Origin: Micropterix aruncella
Taxonomy: Eukaryota > Arthropoda > Insecta > Lepidoptera > Micropterigidae
Assembly: GCA_944548615.1 (NCBI GenBank)
Contig: OX155950.1
Span: forward strand, 30,287,691-30,351,690
Length of the DNA: 64,000 bases
Direction: 5' to 3'
The first letter of the stretch is position 1. The number at the start of each line of letters is the position of its first letter. The notes below the pieces were generated by a model that searched no databases, had not been told where the DNA came from, and worked only from the letters and a program-made list of their open reading frames with translations. Made by a program: the position numbers and the translations under genes. Shown here piece by piece: positions 63,845 through 64,000 of the stretch.

Positions 63845-64000
63845 TAATAATACTATGAATTTAATATTTAATACGTAGATTACAATGTTTTTCGGGCTTT
63901 TCTAAAGGCTCTACACATGGGTTATTCTGGTAATGGGTTATTTTTATCCATAAAAATAAAAAAGAATATATATTTTTTGTTTTTCTTTTCACAAGAAAAT
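63845..64000. other. AT-rich end of window
   Basis: Probably the 3' UTR of the preceding LINE fragment and flank; nothing specific. Confidence 0.3.

Overview
This window reads as nuclear DNA of an insect, most likely a moth or butterfly. It is AT-rich with scattered GC-rich blocks, has no operon-like or densely coding stretch, and is crowded with transposable-element fragments of kinds common in insects. The lepidopteran guess rests mainly on two non-autonomous Helitrons with the 3' end ACGAAGTTCGCCGGGTCAGCTAG or close to it, and on microsatellites embedded in a dispersed repeat. It is an inference. No ordinary host gene, tRNA, rRNA or CRISPR array was recognised; every protein-coding signal I can name belongs to a mobile element.

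Layout. 1-4.5 kb: a microsatellite-bearing repeat (inverted copy at 55.3-56 kb), tandem repeats, a broken LINE ORF end and a TA-flanked MITE. 5.2-6.7 kb: a TIR element split by a reverse-transcriptase fragment. 7.4-9.2 kb: LINE tails, including a copy of a family with an ELTV-type C-terminal domain, and a 3-bp-TSD MITE. 10-11.2 kb: G-rich tract and a dead mariner. 12.5-17.8 kb: perfect hairpins, an inverted-repeat (Penelope-like) element, a Helitron, a 202-bp tandem array and LINE tails. 18.9-25.7 kb: a motif-rich AT region, LINE fragments, a head-to-head chimeric LINE 3' UTR and a second Helitron. 26.2-27.4 kb: a Tc1-like element with a Penelope-like element nested in it, marked by a 14-bp target duplication. 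28-31.6 kb: two LINE fragments and an almost intact hAT transposon. 32.7-41.8 kb: LINE tails, a 1.7-kb TIR element, a second hAT relic and further repeats. 42-46 kb: sparse unique DNA, a MITE and LINE relics. 47-48.4 kb: an apparently intact DD41D Tc1/mariner-type transposon with 28-bp inverted repeats and TA target duplication. 49-64 kb: a zinc-finger fragment, the LINE whose 3' UTR is the commonest repeat here, and more repeat copies.

The elements do not form a pathway. They are a record of successive insertions: Penelope-like into Tc1-like; the LINE 3' UTR (copies near 3.7, 23.8, 33.8, 36.9, 41.2, 51.2 and 60.4 kb) next to or inside other relics. The best candidates for current or recent mobility are the DD41D element (46970-48367) and the hAT (28975-31633), whose transposase has one visible frameshift. 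Long non-repetitive stretches rich in TAATTA-type motifs (33.1-33.5, 42.8-43.4, 49.5-49.8 kb) may be regulatory DNA of an unseen neighbouring gene, but this cannot be settled from the sequence alone.
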